Shown here one piece after another: positions 1-6,899 of a DNA stretch of 8,155 bases. The stretch covers positions 1 through 8,155 of the forward strand of contig DASYQV010000334.1 in assembly GCA_036005125.1 (NCBI GenBank), read 5' to 3'. The notes beneath the pieces were generated by a model, which saw only the letters and a program-made list of their open reading frames with translations, was not told where the DNA came from and did not search any database. Within the stretch, counting starts at the first letter, position 1. The number at the start of each line of letters is the position of its first letter. The DNA comes from DASYQV01 sp036005125 (lineage in GTDB: Bacteria; Acidobacteriota; Vicinamibacteria; Vicinamibacterales; UBA2999). The translations under genes were made by a program, and so were the position numbers.

Positions 1-1
1 G

Positions 2-1159
2 ACCGACTCGCACTTCCGGACGCACATTACGGGGCTGCTGCGATCCAGCAGCCTCTCGATTGCCGTGACCGAAGAGCGGCACATTGGATCCGGCGCCGCG
101 CCCGATATCGCGATCGCCGACATTCGCAGCGGATCGGCTGGCGCCGAACGCACGATCGAGCGCCTGCGCGCCACGTGGCCGTCGGCCGCAATCTTCGCCG
201 TCGCCGCGACGAACGAACCGGAGCAGATCCTCCAGGCGATGCGCGCGGGAGCGAACGAATTCCTGGCGTGGTCCTCGCACGACGAGCGGACCGCCTCGCT
301 CGACGAGAACTTCCGCACGGCGCTGGCACGGACCACCGAACGCATCCGGGCGGCGAAAGGCACGGACGGGCGGACGAGCCTGACGATGTCGTTCTTCGGC
401 GCCAAGGGAGGCGTCGGCACGACGACGCTCGCGGTGAACAGCGCCATCGATATCGCGCGGCTGTCGAAGCGGCCGACGCTCATCATCGATCTGCATCAGT
501 TCGTCGGCGAGGTGGCGCTGTTCCTCGGCGTGCGCCCGCGCTTCACGGTCGTCGATGCCATCGACAATCTGCACCGGCTCGACGCGGAATTCCTGCGCGA
601 GCTGGTCACCCGGCACAAGAGCGGACTCGACATCCTGGCCGGGACAGAGCTGGTCGACCGGCCCGGTCCGCAGGATGCGCCTGCGCTCGAGCAGCTCCTG
701 CAGGCGCTGTCGCGCTTTTATGAGTTCATCATCATCGACGCAGGCCCGGTGATCGGCGCGTGCGCCCAGGTTGCGGTGTACGTGGCGGAAGCCATCTACG
801 TGGTGGCCAATCCCGACGTGCCCTCGATCCGCAACACACAGCGGCTCGTCGATCGGATCTGTCAACTCGGCGCCGAACGGGAGCGCGTGCGCGTGCTGCT
901 GAACAGGACGTCGGAGCAGCACGTCATCGCGCCGAAGCAGATCGAAACGGCGCTCGGACAGGCCGTCCATCAGGCCTTTTCGAGCGACTACGGCACCGTG
1001 TCGGCGGCGCTCAACTCTGGCGTGCCGCTGACGCTCAGCAATCATTCGGAGCTCGCCGAGCAGTTCAGCCGCTTCACCCGCGGAATCCTGAACACGCCCG
1101 AGCCCGAGCAGCCGGCCGAACGCGGTCGCCGCCGCGCGCATTTTCTCGGATTGTTCTAG
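2..1159 (+). CDS. cpaE: CpaE/TadZ-like pilus assembly ATPase (5' partial)
   Basis: MinD/ParA-superfamily ATPase of the Tad/Flp pilus system, which in this family sits at the cytoplasmic face of the membrane and helps localise the apparatus. The reading frame is open from base 2. The residues before the GTG at 65 (DSHFRTHITGLLRSS) look like the start of the receiver-like domain typical of CpaE, so I treat the gene as truncated by the window edge and not as starting at 65. A receiver-like N-terminal domain runs to about base 350. It is followed by the deviant Walker A motif KGGVGTTT (404-427), switch motif LIIDLHQ with Asp at 488-490, and a Walker B-like FIIIDAGP with Asp at 737-739. The C-terminal part (SSDYGTVSAALNSGVPL, from about 983) matches the usual CpaE ending. 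It is followed by cpaF, tadB and tadC, which supports the call. The IDAGP stretch differs from the more usual D-x-P form of ParA proteins, so ATPase activity is not certain. Confidence 0.92.
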   Translation, partial: TDSHFRTHITGLLRSSSLSIAVTEERHIGSGAAPDIAIADIRSGSAGAERTIERLRATWPSAAIFAVAATNEPEQILQAMRAGANEFLAWSSHDERTASLDENFRTALARTTERIRAAKGTDGRTSLTMSFFGAKGGVGTTTLAVNSAIDIARLSKRPTLIIDLHQFVGEVALFLGVRPRFTVVDAIDNLHRLDAEFLRELVTRHKSGLDILAGTELVDRPGPQDAPALEQLLQALSRFYEFIIIDAGPVIGACAQVAVYVAEAIYVVANPDVPSIRNTQRLVDRICQLGAERERVRVLLNRTSEQHVIAPKQIETALGQAVHQAFSSDYGTVSAALNSGVPLTLSNHSELAEQFSRFTRGILNTPEPEQPAERGRRRAHFLGLF

Positions 1160-1165
1160 AAACCT

Positions 1166-1292
1166 AGGAGGAAGGAGGAAGGAGGAAGGAGGAAGAGTGC
1201 ACGAGCATTTTCTACGTTCTGTCTTATCGAAGAAGAAAGAAGACAGAGTTGCACGTATCGCTCTATCTCCTGCCTCCTGACTCCTAACTCCT
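1166..1292. repeat. Heptamer-built inverted repeat between cpaE and cpaF
   Basis: The 5' arm has four AGGAG pentamers at 1166, 1173, 1180 and 1187, i.e. a 7-bp tandem repeat with unit GGAGGAA. The 3' arm has four CTCCT pentamers at 1267, 1274, 1281 and 1288, also exactly 7 bp apart. The arms are in matching register, so all four pairs share one symmetry axis near 1229. Two nested stems lie inside: GTGCA (1197-1201) with TGCAC (1250-1254), and TCTGTCTT (1218-1225) with AAGACAGA (1240-1247). The core is visibly richer in A/T than the flanking genes. It fills nearly the whole gap in an otherwise tightly packed operon and could fold in the transcript as a long hairpin. No transposase or T-tract is seen. 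It may be a repeat-derived element, an mRNA processing or stability structure, or both. Confidence 0.8.
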
Positions 1293-1302
1293 GATTAAAG
1301 CC

Positions 1303-2643
1303 ATGGCCATCGCGACCAACACTGCCACCACGCCGATGACGGCCGCCGCCGGCAAGGCGGATCTCCGCCGCGCCCAGTACCTGGAGATCCGCGGCGTCGT
1401 GCATCGCAAGCTGCTGACGCGGCTGAATCTGGAGAAGCTCGCCACCGCGGAGCGGAGCCGGGTCGAGGCGGAAATACGGCCGCTCGTCTCGACGTTGATT
1501 TCGGAGTCCGGCACGCCGCTCTCGCTCAGCGAGCGCGAGGCGATCGTCGGCGACGTGCTCGACGAAGTGTTCGGGTTCGGCCCGCTCGAGCCGCTGCTGC
1601 GCGACTCGACGGTCAGCGACATCCTGGTCAACACGTTCAATCACGTATTCGTGGAACGTCGCGGCAAGCTCGAACGCGTCCCCGCGGCATTTCAGGACGA
1701 CCAGCACCTGCTGCGCGTCATCGACCGTATCGTGAGCGGCGTCGGCCGGCGCATCGACGACAGCTCGCCGATGGTCGACGCGCGTCTCCCGGATGGCTCG
1801 CGTGTCAACGCCGTCATCCCACCGCTGGCCGTCGACGGGCCGATCCTGTCAATCCGCCGCTTTCCCTCCGAGCGGTTGAAGGCGGAGGACCTGGTGGGAT
1901 TCAAGGCGCTGACGACCAACATGCTCGAGTTCCTGCGCCACTGCGTGCGCGCCCGGTTGAACTGCCTGATCAGCGGAGGAACCGGCGCCGGAAAGACGAC
2001 GCTCCTGAACGTACTCTCCTCGTTCATCCAGGGTGACGAGCGGATCGTCACGATCGAGGACGCGGCCGAACTGCAGCTCCACCAGGAGCACGTGGTCAGG
2101 CTCGAGACCCGGCCGCCGAACGTCGAAGGCAAGGGCGCCATCCGCCAGCGTCAGCTCGTCGTCAACGCCCTCCGTATGCGACCCGACCGCATTGTCGTCG
2201 GCGAGGTCCGCAGCGAGGAGGCGCTCGACATGCTCCAGGCCATGAACACCGGCCACGACGGGTCGCTGACGACGGTCCACGCCAACACGCCGCGCGACGC
2301 GCTGTCGCGGCTCGAGACGATGATCGCGATGGCGAACGTCAACCTGCCCGACAAGGCCATGCGGCAGCAGATTGCCGCGGCCATTCAGATCGTCGTGCAG
2401 CAGGCCCGCATGAGCGACGGCACGAGAAAGGTCACGAGCGTGGCCGAGATCACCGGCATGGAAGGGGACGTGATCACGATGCAGGAAATCTTCAGGTTCG
2501 ACAAGGTCGGCGTCGGACCGGACGGCCGCGTGCTCGGACGATTCGTCGCCACGGGCGTGCGACCGAAGGTGTGCGAGCGGCTGCGTACCGGCGGCGTCGT
2601 GCTTCCGCCGGACATGTTCGACGGCGTCGTTGAGGTGCGGTGA
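1303..2643 (+). CDS. cpaF: CpaF/TadA-type secretion motor ATPase
   Basis: GspE/VirB11-superfamily ATPase that powers Flp pilus assembly at the inner membrane. At 446 aa it has the usual CpaF length. The N-terminal domain (about 30-190) carries the family stretch FGFGPLEPLL and ISDILVN-like VSDILVN (104-110), VDARLPDGSRVNA (158-170) and SIRRF. The catalytic core has Walker A GGTGAGKT (225-232), Asp box IEDAAEL (251-257), Walker B RMRPDRIVVGEVR (291-303) and His box GHDGSLTTVHAN (318-329), all intact. The ATG at 1303 is the first start after an in-frame TAA at 1285. No clear Shine-Dalgarno sequence precedes it; instead the CTCCT arm of the upstream repeat ends 10 bases before it. The stop overlaps the tadB start (TGATG), so the two are translationally coupled. 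Confidence 0.97.
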   Translation: MAIATNTATTPMTAAAGKADLRRAQYLEIRGVVHRKLLTRLNLEKLATAERSRVEAEIRPLVSTLISESGTPLSLSEREAIVGDVLDEVFGFGPLEPLLRDSTVSDILVNTFNHVFVERRGKLERVPAAFQDDQHLLRVIDRIVSGVGRRIDDSSPMVDARLPDGSRVNAVIPPLAVDGPILSIRRFPSERLKAEDLVGFKALTTNMLEFLRHCVRARLNCLISGGTGAGKTTLLNVLSSFIQGDERIVTIEDAAELQLHQEHVVRLETRPPNVEGKGAIRQRQLVVNALRMRPDRIVVGEVRSEEALDMLQAMNTGHDGSLTTVHANTPRDALSRLETMIAMANVNLPDKAMRQQIAAAIQIVVQQARMSDGTRKVTSVAEITGMEGDVITMQEIFRFDKVGVGPDGRVLGRFVATGVRPKVCERLRTGGVVLPPDMFDGVVEVR

Positions 2644-3623
2644 TGGCGATCGCATTCCTCGTCACGCTCGTCTTCCTCCTGTCGACCGCCGCCGTCATCG
2701 GCGTTTATCTGGTCCTGGCCGGCAGGTCACAGGCCGCGCTTCGCAAGACCGTCGAGGGCCGGCTCCAGGAGGTCAGCGGAGCTGCCTCTCAAGATCACCA
2801 TGGCGAGGCCGACTCGCTGATCCGTTCGAAGGCGACCGGTCCCATGCCGTCGCTCGATGACGTGGCCAAGCGCGCCATCCGTGGAATGGATCTGGAGCGG
2901 TGGCTCGCGCAATCGGGCCTCGGCCTGAGCATCAGCGGCCTGTTGCTCATCTCATTCGTCGTCGGCCTGCTGGTCGCCGTGATGGCCGTCGGTTTCAGTC
3001 ATCTGTTCTGGGCCGGGCTGCCGGCGTTCGCGCTTGGCGCCTCCCTGCCATTCCTGTTCGTCCGCTACAGGCGAGGCGCCCGGCTGCACAAGTTCGAGGA
3101 GCACTTCCCGGAGGCGCTCGACCTGATGTCGCGGGCGATCCGCGCGGGCCACGCGTTTGGCGCGGGCATGAAGATGGTGGCCGACGAGCTCAGCGAGCCG
3201 GTCGGTCCCGAGTTCCGCAAGGCGTTCGAAGAGCAGAATTTCGGCCTCTCCATGAAGGAGTCGCTGAACAACCTGGCCGAACGGATGCCGCTCATCGACG
3301 TGCGGTTCTTCGTGACGGCCGTGCTGATTCAGCGCGAGACGGGCGGCAACCTGTCGGAAATCCTCGACAACCTCGCGAACGTGGTGCGCGAGCGTTTCAA
3401 GATTCAGCGGCAGGTGCGCGTCCACACGGCCCACGGGCGCTTCACCGGCTACGTGCTGCTGGGTCTTCCGGGCTTCCTGGCCCTTGCACTGTCGTTCATC
3501 AATCCAGAGCACATGGAGATGCTGTTCAAGGATCCGATCGGGCAGATGATGATCGCCGCGACGATCGTGATGCAGGTGATCGGCTGGATCTGGATCAAAC
3601 AGGTCATCAAAATCGAGGTGTAA
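2643..3623 (+). CDS. tadB: TadB, Tad pilus inner-membrane platform protein
   Basis: Type II secretion F (T2SSF)-domain membrane protein that with TadC forms the platform driven by CpaF. I choose the ATG at 2643 (326 aa): it overlaps the cpaF stop as TGATG and has GAGG at 2632-2635, 7 nt upstream. The GTG at 2640 would add one residue and is less well placed. Hydrophobic segments are seen at about residues 3-26, 97-115, 122-141, 267-286 and 300-318. The T2SSF domain spans about 153-280 and contains FPEALDLMSRAIRAGHAF and RETGGNLSEILDNLANVVRER (the latter at 231-251, a hallmark of the family). A linker of about 60 polar residues follows the first membrane segment. tadC starts directly after the stop. 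Confidence 0.95.
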   Translation: MAIAFLVTLVFLLSTAAVIGVYLVLAGRSQAALRKTVEGRLQEVSGAASQDHHGEADSLIRSKATGPMPSLDDVAKRAIRGMDLERWLAQSGLGLSISGLLLISFVVGLLVAVMAVGFSHLFWAGLPAFALGASLPFLFVRYRRGARLHKFEEHFPEALDLMSRAIRAGHAFGAGMKMVADELSEPVGPEFRKAFEEQNFGLSMKESLNNLAERMPLIDVRFFVTAVLIQRETGGNLSEILDNLANVVRERFKIQRQVRVHTAHGRFTGYVLLGLPGFLALALSFINPEHMEMLFKDPIGQMMIAATIVMQVIGWIWIKQVIKIEV

Positions 3624-3624
3624 C

Positions 3625-4539
3625 GTGCTGACCTTACTGCCGCTCCTGGCATTCGCGTTCGGAACGCTCGGCGTCACCGCGATTGCGTACCTGCTGCTCG
3701 GAACGAAATCGGTCGCCATCGATCAACGTCTGCGTGAGGTGGTGGCCAACCAGCCGCCGCTGCCGCAGGAGGATCAAGCCGAATCCCGCCAGATTGCCGA
3801 CTTCCTCAGCCGGCTGGGCGAGCGCGTGCCGAAGTCTCCGGGCGAGCTCTCGAAGCTCCGGCTGCGGCTCGTGCAGGCGGGCTACCGCCGACCCGATGCG
3901 CTCGCGATCTTCCTCGGGCTCCGGTTCGCCTGCGCGATCGGCGTGTTCGCCCTCCTGGCGACGCCGGTGCTCATGAAGCCCAATTTCGCGCTTGCGGCGG
4001 TTGGTCTGGGAATCGGCTATGTGCTGCCCGCGATGATTCTCGCGCGGCGCGCCAAGGCGCGACAGCATCGCATCCGTCTGTCGCTGGCCGACGCGCTCGA
4101 TCTCATGGTGGTCAGCGTGGAAGCCGGACTCGGGCTCGACCAGGCACTGGGGCGCGTCGGTCAGGAGCTCGCCTTCGCGCACCCGGATCTCTCCGGAGAG
4201 CTGCGGCTCGTGACGCTGGAACTGCTCGCCGGGACGGCACGGCAGGATGCGCTCCGCAACCTGGCCGATCGCACGGGCGTCGACGACCTCCGTTCACTCG
4301 TGGCGATGCTGGTCCAGACGGACAAGTTCGGCACGAGCGTCGCGACCTCTCTGCGCGTCTTTTCCGAGACGCTTCGGACGAAGCGACGGCAGCGCGCCGA
4401 GGAGGCTGCCGCGAAGACGGGCGTGAAGATGGTCTTTCCGCTGGTCGTCTGCATTTTTCCGGCGATCTGGATCGTGACGATCGGCCCGGCGGCAATCAAG
4501 TTCATCCGGGTACTGGGTCCGATGAACATCGGGCACTGA
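3625..4539 (+). CDS. tadC: TadC, Tad pilus inner-membrane platform protein
   Basis: Second T2SSF-domain platform protein, 304 aa. The GTG start at 3625 lies one base after the tadB TAA and has GAGG at 3615-3618, 6 nt upstream, so coupling with tadB is likely. Hydrophobic segments are at about 2-25, 95-117 and 119-140, with a last one at 268-290. The T2SSF domain (about 150-285) includes SLADALDLMVVSVEAGLGLDQA (153-174) and QTDKFGTSVATSLRVFSETLR (231-251), which correspond to typical TadC motifs. The K-R-R-x-R-A-E-E-A-A-A-K stretch just before the last membrane segment is also characteristic of TadC. This is the last gene of the recognisable core Tad set before the REP-like element. Confidence 0.95.
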   Translation: MLTLLPLLAFAFGTLGVTAIAYLLLGTKSVAIDQRLREVVANQPPLPQEDQAESRQIADFLSRLGERVPKSPGELSKLRLRLVQAGYRRPDALAIFLGLRFACAIGVFALLATPVLMKPNFALAAVGLGIGYVLPAMILARRAKARQHRIRLSLADALDLMVVSVEAGLGLDQALGRVGQELAFAHPDLSGELRLVTLELLAGTARQDALRNLADRTGVDDLRSLVAMLVQTDKFGTSVATSLRVFSETLRTKRRQRAEEAAAKTGVKMVFPLVVCIFPAIWIVTIGPAAIKFIRVLGPMNIGH

Positions 4540-4545
4540 CAAGAG

Positions 4546-4614
4546 GTACGTAGGCCGCATCTTTAGATGCGGCTCAGCGTGGATACGCCGGGTCTACAGA
4601 CCCGGCCTACGTAC
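4546..4614. repeat. Inverted pair of REP-like hairpins (BIME-like)
   Basis: The ends are a perfect 11-bp inverted repeat, GTACGTAGGCC (4546-4556) and GGCCTACGTAC (4604-4614). Inside are two separate hairpins. The first is GCCGCATC (4554-4561), loop TTTA, GATGCGGC (4566-4573). The second is GCCGGGTC (4587-4594), loop TACA, GACCCGGC (4599-4606). Read on opposite strands the two halves are versions of one unit: identical first 12 bases, identical CT-x-TAG apex, and a 3-bp stretch of stem that differs (CAT/ATG against GGT/ACC) but keeps pairing on both sides. Such paired, compensated changes are typical of REP elements spread by RAYT transposases; no such transposase is in the window. It sits 7 bases after the tadC stop and could also act at the transcript's 3' end. 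No T-tract follows, so I do not call it a simple terminator. Confidence 0.85.
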
Positions 4615-4640
4615 GCGAAAGCGAATTATCGAAGGTCAAC

Positions 4641-5051
4641 ATGGCAAGGAATGGTCCGACACGGCTCGTGGCGCGCAACGTCGATACTGGCGAGGTGGTG
4701 GCAACCCGCGTCACGGTGGCCACGCGAATGGTCGAACGCGGCATCGGTCTTCTGAACCGGCACCGGTTCGAGCCGGGCGAAGCGCTCCTCATCACGCCGT
4801 GCCGCGGCGTCCACACCTGGGGCATGCGCTTCGCGATCGATGTTGTCGCGCTCGACGCCTCGGGCATCGTGGTCGATGCGGTGTCCTCGCTCGGGCCGTG
4901 GCGGATTCGCCTGCCGCGGCGAGGCGGCGACCGCGTCCTCGAGCTGCCCGAGGGAAGCCTCGTGCGAACCGGGACTCAACGTGGTCACCGGATTGTGCTC
5001 GACCTCGTCAAGGCGTGGGAAATGACGCCGAAAGGTCTGCAGGCAGCATGA
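4641..5051 (+). CDS. DUF192 family protein
   Basis: Small protein of 136 aa belonging to the DUF192 family, whose molecular function is unknown. The hallmark stretch is complete: GIGLLNR (34-40), GEALLITPCRGVHTWGMRF (46-64), IDVVALD (66-72), GPWRIRLP (85-92) and VLELPEGS (99-106). There is no N-terminal hydrophobic segment, so this version looks cytoplasmic, unlike members that have a signal peptide. The ATG at 4641 has GAAGG at 4631-4635, 5 nt upstream. The stop overlaps the next gene as ATGA, so it is co-translated with the AAA+ ATPase. From general knowledge, DUF192 genes occur near tad genes in various bacteria; a link to the pilus here is inferred from position only. Confidence 0.88.
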   Translation: MARNGPTRLVARNVDTGEVVATRVTVATRMVERGIGLLNRHRFEPGEALLITPCRGVHTWGMRFAIDVVALDASGIVVDAVSSLGPWRIRLPRRGGDRVLELPEGSLVRTGTQRGHRIVLDLVKAWEMTPKGLQAA

Positions 5052-6385
5052 CCGCGACGCTCGTTCAGGAGCTGACGGCAGACAGGGTCATCGCGCCGCA
5101 GAAACCAGGCAGCCTCGAAGAAACCGGGCTGGCGCCGGACTCCGTCGCGTCGCTCGTTCTCAAATGGCTGCATCGTGGCGAAGCCCGCGGGACGGAGCTC
5201 GCCGATGCCGTCCGGCTGCCGTACGGCATTCTCGAGCCGATCATCGCGCACATGCGTGTCGAGCAGCTCGTCGAGGTCAAAAGCGCCGCCGGCACAGGCA
5301 CCGCGGGCTACAGGTACTCATTGACCGACAAGGGCCGCGATCGCGCGGGGCGCTGCCTGCATGAATGCGCGTACGTCGGGCCCGCTCCGGTGCCGCTCGA
5401 TCAGTACCTCCGGCACATGTCGATGCTCGCGTCCGAGCGGCCGCACATCAATCCGCAGCGCGTTGCCGCAGGCTTCTCGCACCTCATCGTCGAGCCCGAC
5501 ATGCTCGGCCAGCTGGGTCCGGCCATCGACTCCGGGCGCGCCGTGTTTCTCTACGGCCCCCCGGGAAACGGCAAGAGCGTGATGGGTGACGGCATCGGCC
5601 GCGTGCTGGGCGGCGACATCTACATTCCGCACGCGATCGACGTGGACGGACAGATCATCGCGATGTTCGACCCCGTGACGCATCAGGCGCGCCAACGAGA
5701 GGACGAGGGCGCGCTGATCAGGACCGACGACGCGATCGACGGCCGTTGGACCCGCATCCGCCGGCCGGTGATCACCGTGGGCGGCGAGCTGACGCTCGAG
5801 ATGCTCGACCTGCAGTTCAATCCGCTTTCAGCGTTCTACGAGGCGCCCGTTCAGCTCAAAGCCAACGGGGGCGTGCTGGTGGTCGACGACTTCGGCCGGC
5901 AGCGGGTGCCGGCGCGCGATCTGCTCAACCGCTGGGTCGTGCCGCTCGAGTCACGCGTCGACTATCTCAACCTGCACACCGGCCGGAAGTTCCAGGTTCC
6001 GTTCAACGTGATGGTCGTCTTCGCGACCAACCTCGAACCGAAGTCGCTGGCCGACGAGGCGTTCCTGCGCCGCATCCCGTACAAGATTCTCGCGAAGAAT
6101 CCCACCGACGAGCAGTTCGCGCGGATCTTCGAGATGAACTGCCGGCGCTGCGGCGTGGCGTTCAACCCGGCGCACGTCGAGCACCTGCGCAGCCGGTATT
6201 ACGTCGCGCGCAACCTGCAGATGCGCGCGTGCCATCCGCGCGACCTGATCGATCAGATCGTCAGCCTCTGCCGGTACCAGCAGCGGCCCGCCGAGATCAC
6301 GCCCGAGCTCCTCGATACCGTGTGTCAGAGCTATTTTCTGGACGACGCGGAGAACGCGCAGTCAGGAGCGACGAGCGCGCGCTGA
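5048..6385 (+). CDS. AAA+ ATPase with N-terminal winged-helix-like domain
   Basis: Protein of 445 aa. The ATG at 5048 overlaps the DUF192 stop (ATGA); the frame is open further upstream inside the DUF192 gene, but that part is an antisense-of-frame shadow. Residues about 32-98 (VASLVLKWLHRGEARGTELA ... YRYSLTDKGRDRA) look like a winged helix-turn-helix. The AAA+ core has Walker A GPPGNGKS (170-177), Walker B GVLVVDDFG (275-283, Asp-Asp in place of the common Asp-Glu), sensor 1 FATNLEP (325-331) and an arginine-finger-like AFLRRIPYK (338-346). A lid domain follows with a C-x-x-C pair (365, 368) and HPRDLIDQI (396-404). It resembles MoxR/chaperone-like ATPases rather than the GspE/CpaF motors. 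Its last codons contain the first copy of a 30-bp direct repeat. Specific role unknown; coupling to DUF192 and closeness to tadC suggest an accessory or regulatory part of the Tad locus. Confidence 0.85.
   Translation: MTATLVQELTADRVIAPQKPGSLEETGLAPDSVASLVLKWLHRGEARGTELADAVRLPYGILEPIIAHMRVEQLVEVKSAAGTGTAGYRYSLTDKGRDRAGRCLHECAYVGPAPVPLDQYLRHMSMLASERPHINPQRVAAGFSHLIVEPDMLGQLGPAIDSGRAVFLYGPPGNGKSVMGDGIGRVLGGDIYIPHAIDVDGQIIAMFDPVTHQARQREDEGALIRTDDAIDGRWTRIRRPVITVGGELTLEMLDLQFNPLSAFYEAPVQLKANGGVLVVDDFGRQRVPARDLLNRWVVPLESRVDYLNLHTGRKFQVPFNVMVVFATNLEPKSLADEAFLRRIPYKILAKNPTDEQFARIFEMNCRRCGVAFNPAHVEHLRSRYYVARNLQMRACHPRDLIDQIVSLCRYQQRPAEITPELLDTVCQSYFLDDAENAQSGATSAR
6354..6383 (+). repeat. 30-bp direct repeat, copy 1 (inside 3' end of the AAA+ gene)
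   Basis: These 30 bases are identical to 7322-7351 (offset 968). This copy encodes the end of the AAA+ protein (AQSGATSAR) and runs into the first base of its stop codon. The last ten bases, AGCGCGCGCT, are themselves a perfect palindrome. The flanks differ right after the repeat, so this is not part of a longer duplication on the 3' side. Confidence 0.9.
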
Positions 6386-6466
6386 TCGACAGCACGATCG
6401 GCGCACGCCGACCCGCCCGCCGCGGCGCGCGTGGCAACGGCGAGAACCAGGGGTAGACGGTCACAT

Positions 6467-6697
6467 ATGATGATCGAGACCCGCGTGCTGACCGGCGGAG
6501 CACCTGCGGAGGGCCCGCCGGAACCGGCTCGGGATCCTTCCGTCACGGTGTCAGCCGCGTCTCCGTCGGTTCACACTGTCGATGTTCGCCCGGTTCCCGC
6601 GCCTGACGAGCGTCCCGCGCTTCCGCACATCGCGCACCACCGCTCGGTTCCATCCAGTTTTATCAACGATCTTTCGGTCGCCGGCTTGCGACGTTAG
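6467..6697 (+). CDS. Doubtful small ORF, proline-rich hypothetical protein
   Basis: Possible 76-aa protein beginning MMIETRVLTGGAPAEGPPEP at the ATG at 6467. AGGGG at 6449-6453 is 13 nt upstream, too far for a good ribosome site. The product is rich in Pro, Ala and Val, with no membrane segment and no family I recognise. Codon third positions are less GC-biased in the second half, and the TAG stop lies inside a GTTAGCC box at 6693-6699. It may be a real small gene of the islet or a chance frame; I lean to chance. Confidence 0.22.
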   Translation: MMIETRVLTGGAPAEGPPEPARDPSVTVSAASPSVHTVDVRPVPAPDERPALPHIAHHRSVPSSFINDLSVAGLRR

Positions 6698-6764
6698 CCG
6701 CCACCCGAAGCGGCTAGGGCGGATGCGTTCGAGAGTCACCGGCCAGCGAACGATCAAAGCGCGA

Positions 6765-6857
6765 CGCTAACCGGGCCGCACCTGACGCGGCCGCGCGACG
6801 AACGCGCTGACTCGAAACAACCGCCGGCCGCCGCGGGTGAGCCGCATTCCGTTAGCC
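6765..6857. other. attC-like recombination site candidate, upstream
   Basis: CGCTAAC (6765-6771) and GTTAGCC (6851-6857) resemble the R'' (RYYYAAC) and R' (GTTRRRY) boxes of integron attC sites and pair over 6 bp. Inside, CACC (6779-6782) pairs with GGTG (6836-6839) and CGCGGC (6786-6791) with GCCGCG (6830-6835), leaving the three bases TGA (6783-6785) unpaired. The 93-bp length is within the attC range, and a gene starts 42 bp after it, as in gene cassettes. Outer parts of the inner arms pair poorly and the boxes do not fully fit the consensus. No integrase is in the window, so this is only a candidate. Confidence 0.35.
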
Positions 6858-6899
6858 GGACTCGGAAAGCAGGCTTGGCAACTCTATCGAAGGGATGGC

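Larger units (their letters stand above)
6386..6899. other. 514-bp stretch with no confident gene
   Basis: Between the AAA+ gene and the DUF2442 gene I see only a doubtful 76-codon ORF (6467-6697), short GC-rich hairpins such as TCGGCG/CGCCGA at 6398-6411 without a T-tract, a GTTAGCC box at 6693-6699, and an attC-like candidate (6765-6857). Stops in several frames and lack of recognisable protein after 6697 argue that 6698-6899 is non-coding. Confidence 0.5.

Noticed and set aside
1166..1292. Heptamer arrays as a CRISPR array
   Set aside because: The units are 7 bp with no spacers, and no cas genes are present.
1156..1707. Long open frame on the - strand across the cpaE-cpaF gap
   Set aside because: It runs antisense to the conserved start of cpaF, shows no family features, and is explained by GC-rich codon shadowing.
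1849..2655. 268-codon open frame on the - strand inside cpaF
   Set aside because: It lies opposite the most conserved motor motifs, is rich in His/Arg/Val as expected for a shadow, and has no recognisable domain.
2952..3719. 255-codon open frame on the - strand across tadB and tadC
   Set aside because: It is a shadow of the T2SSF genes with abnormal composition and no ribosome site.
4799..5047. 5' extension of the AAA+ ATPase frame inside the DUF192 gene
   Set aside because: The extension is an Arg-rich shadow of DUF192; the ATGA overlap at 5048 is the natural start.
6384..6412. Hairpins after the AAA+ gene (GATCG/CGATC and TCGGCG/CGCCGA) as a terminator
   Set aside because: The stems are short and compete with each other, and no T-tract follows.
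6837..6899. Upstream GTG start for the DUF2442 protein
   Set aside because: It lies in the attC-like sequence and has no ribosome site, while the ATG at 6900 has GAAGGG at good spacing.
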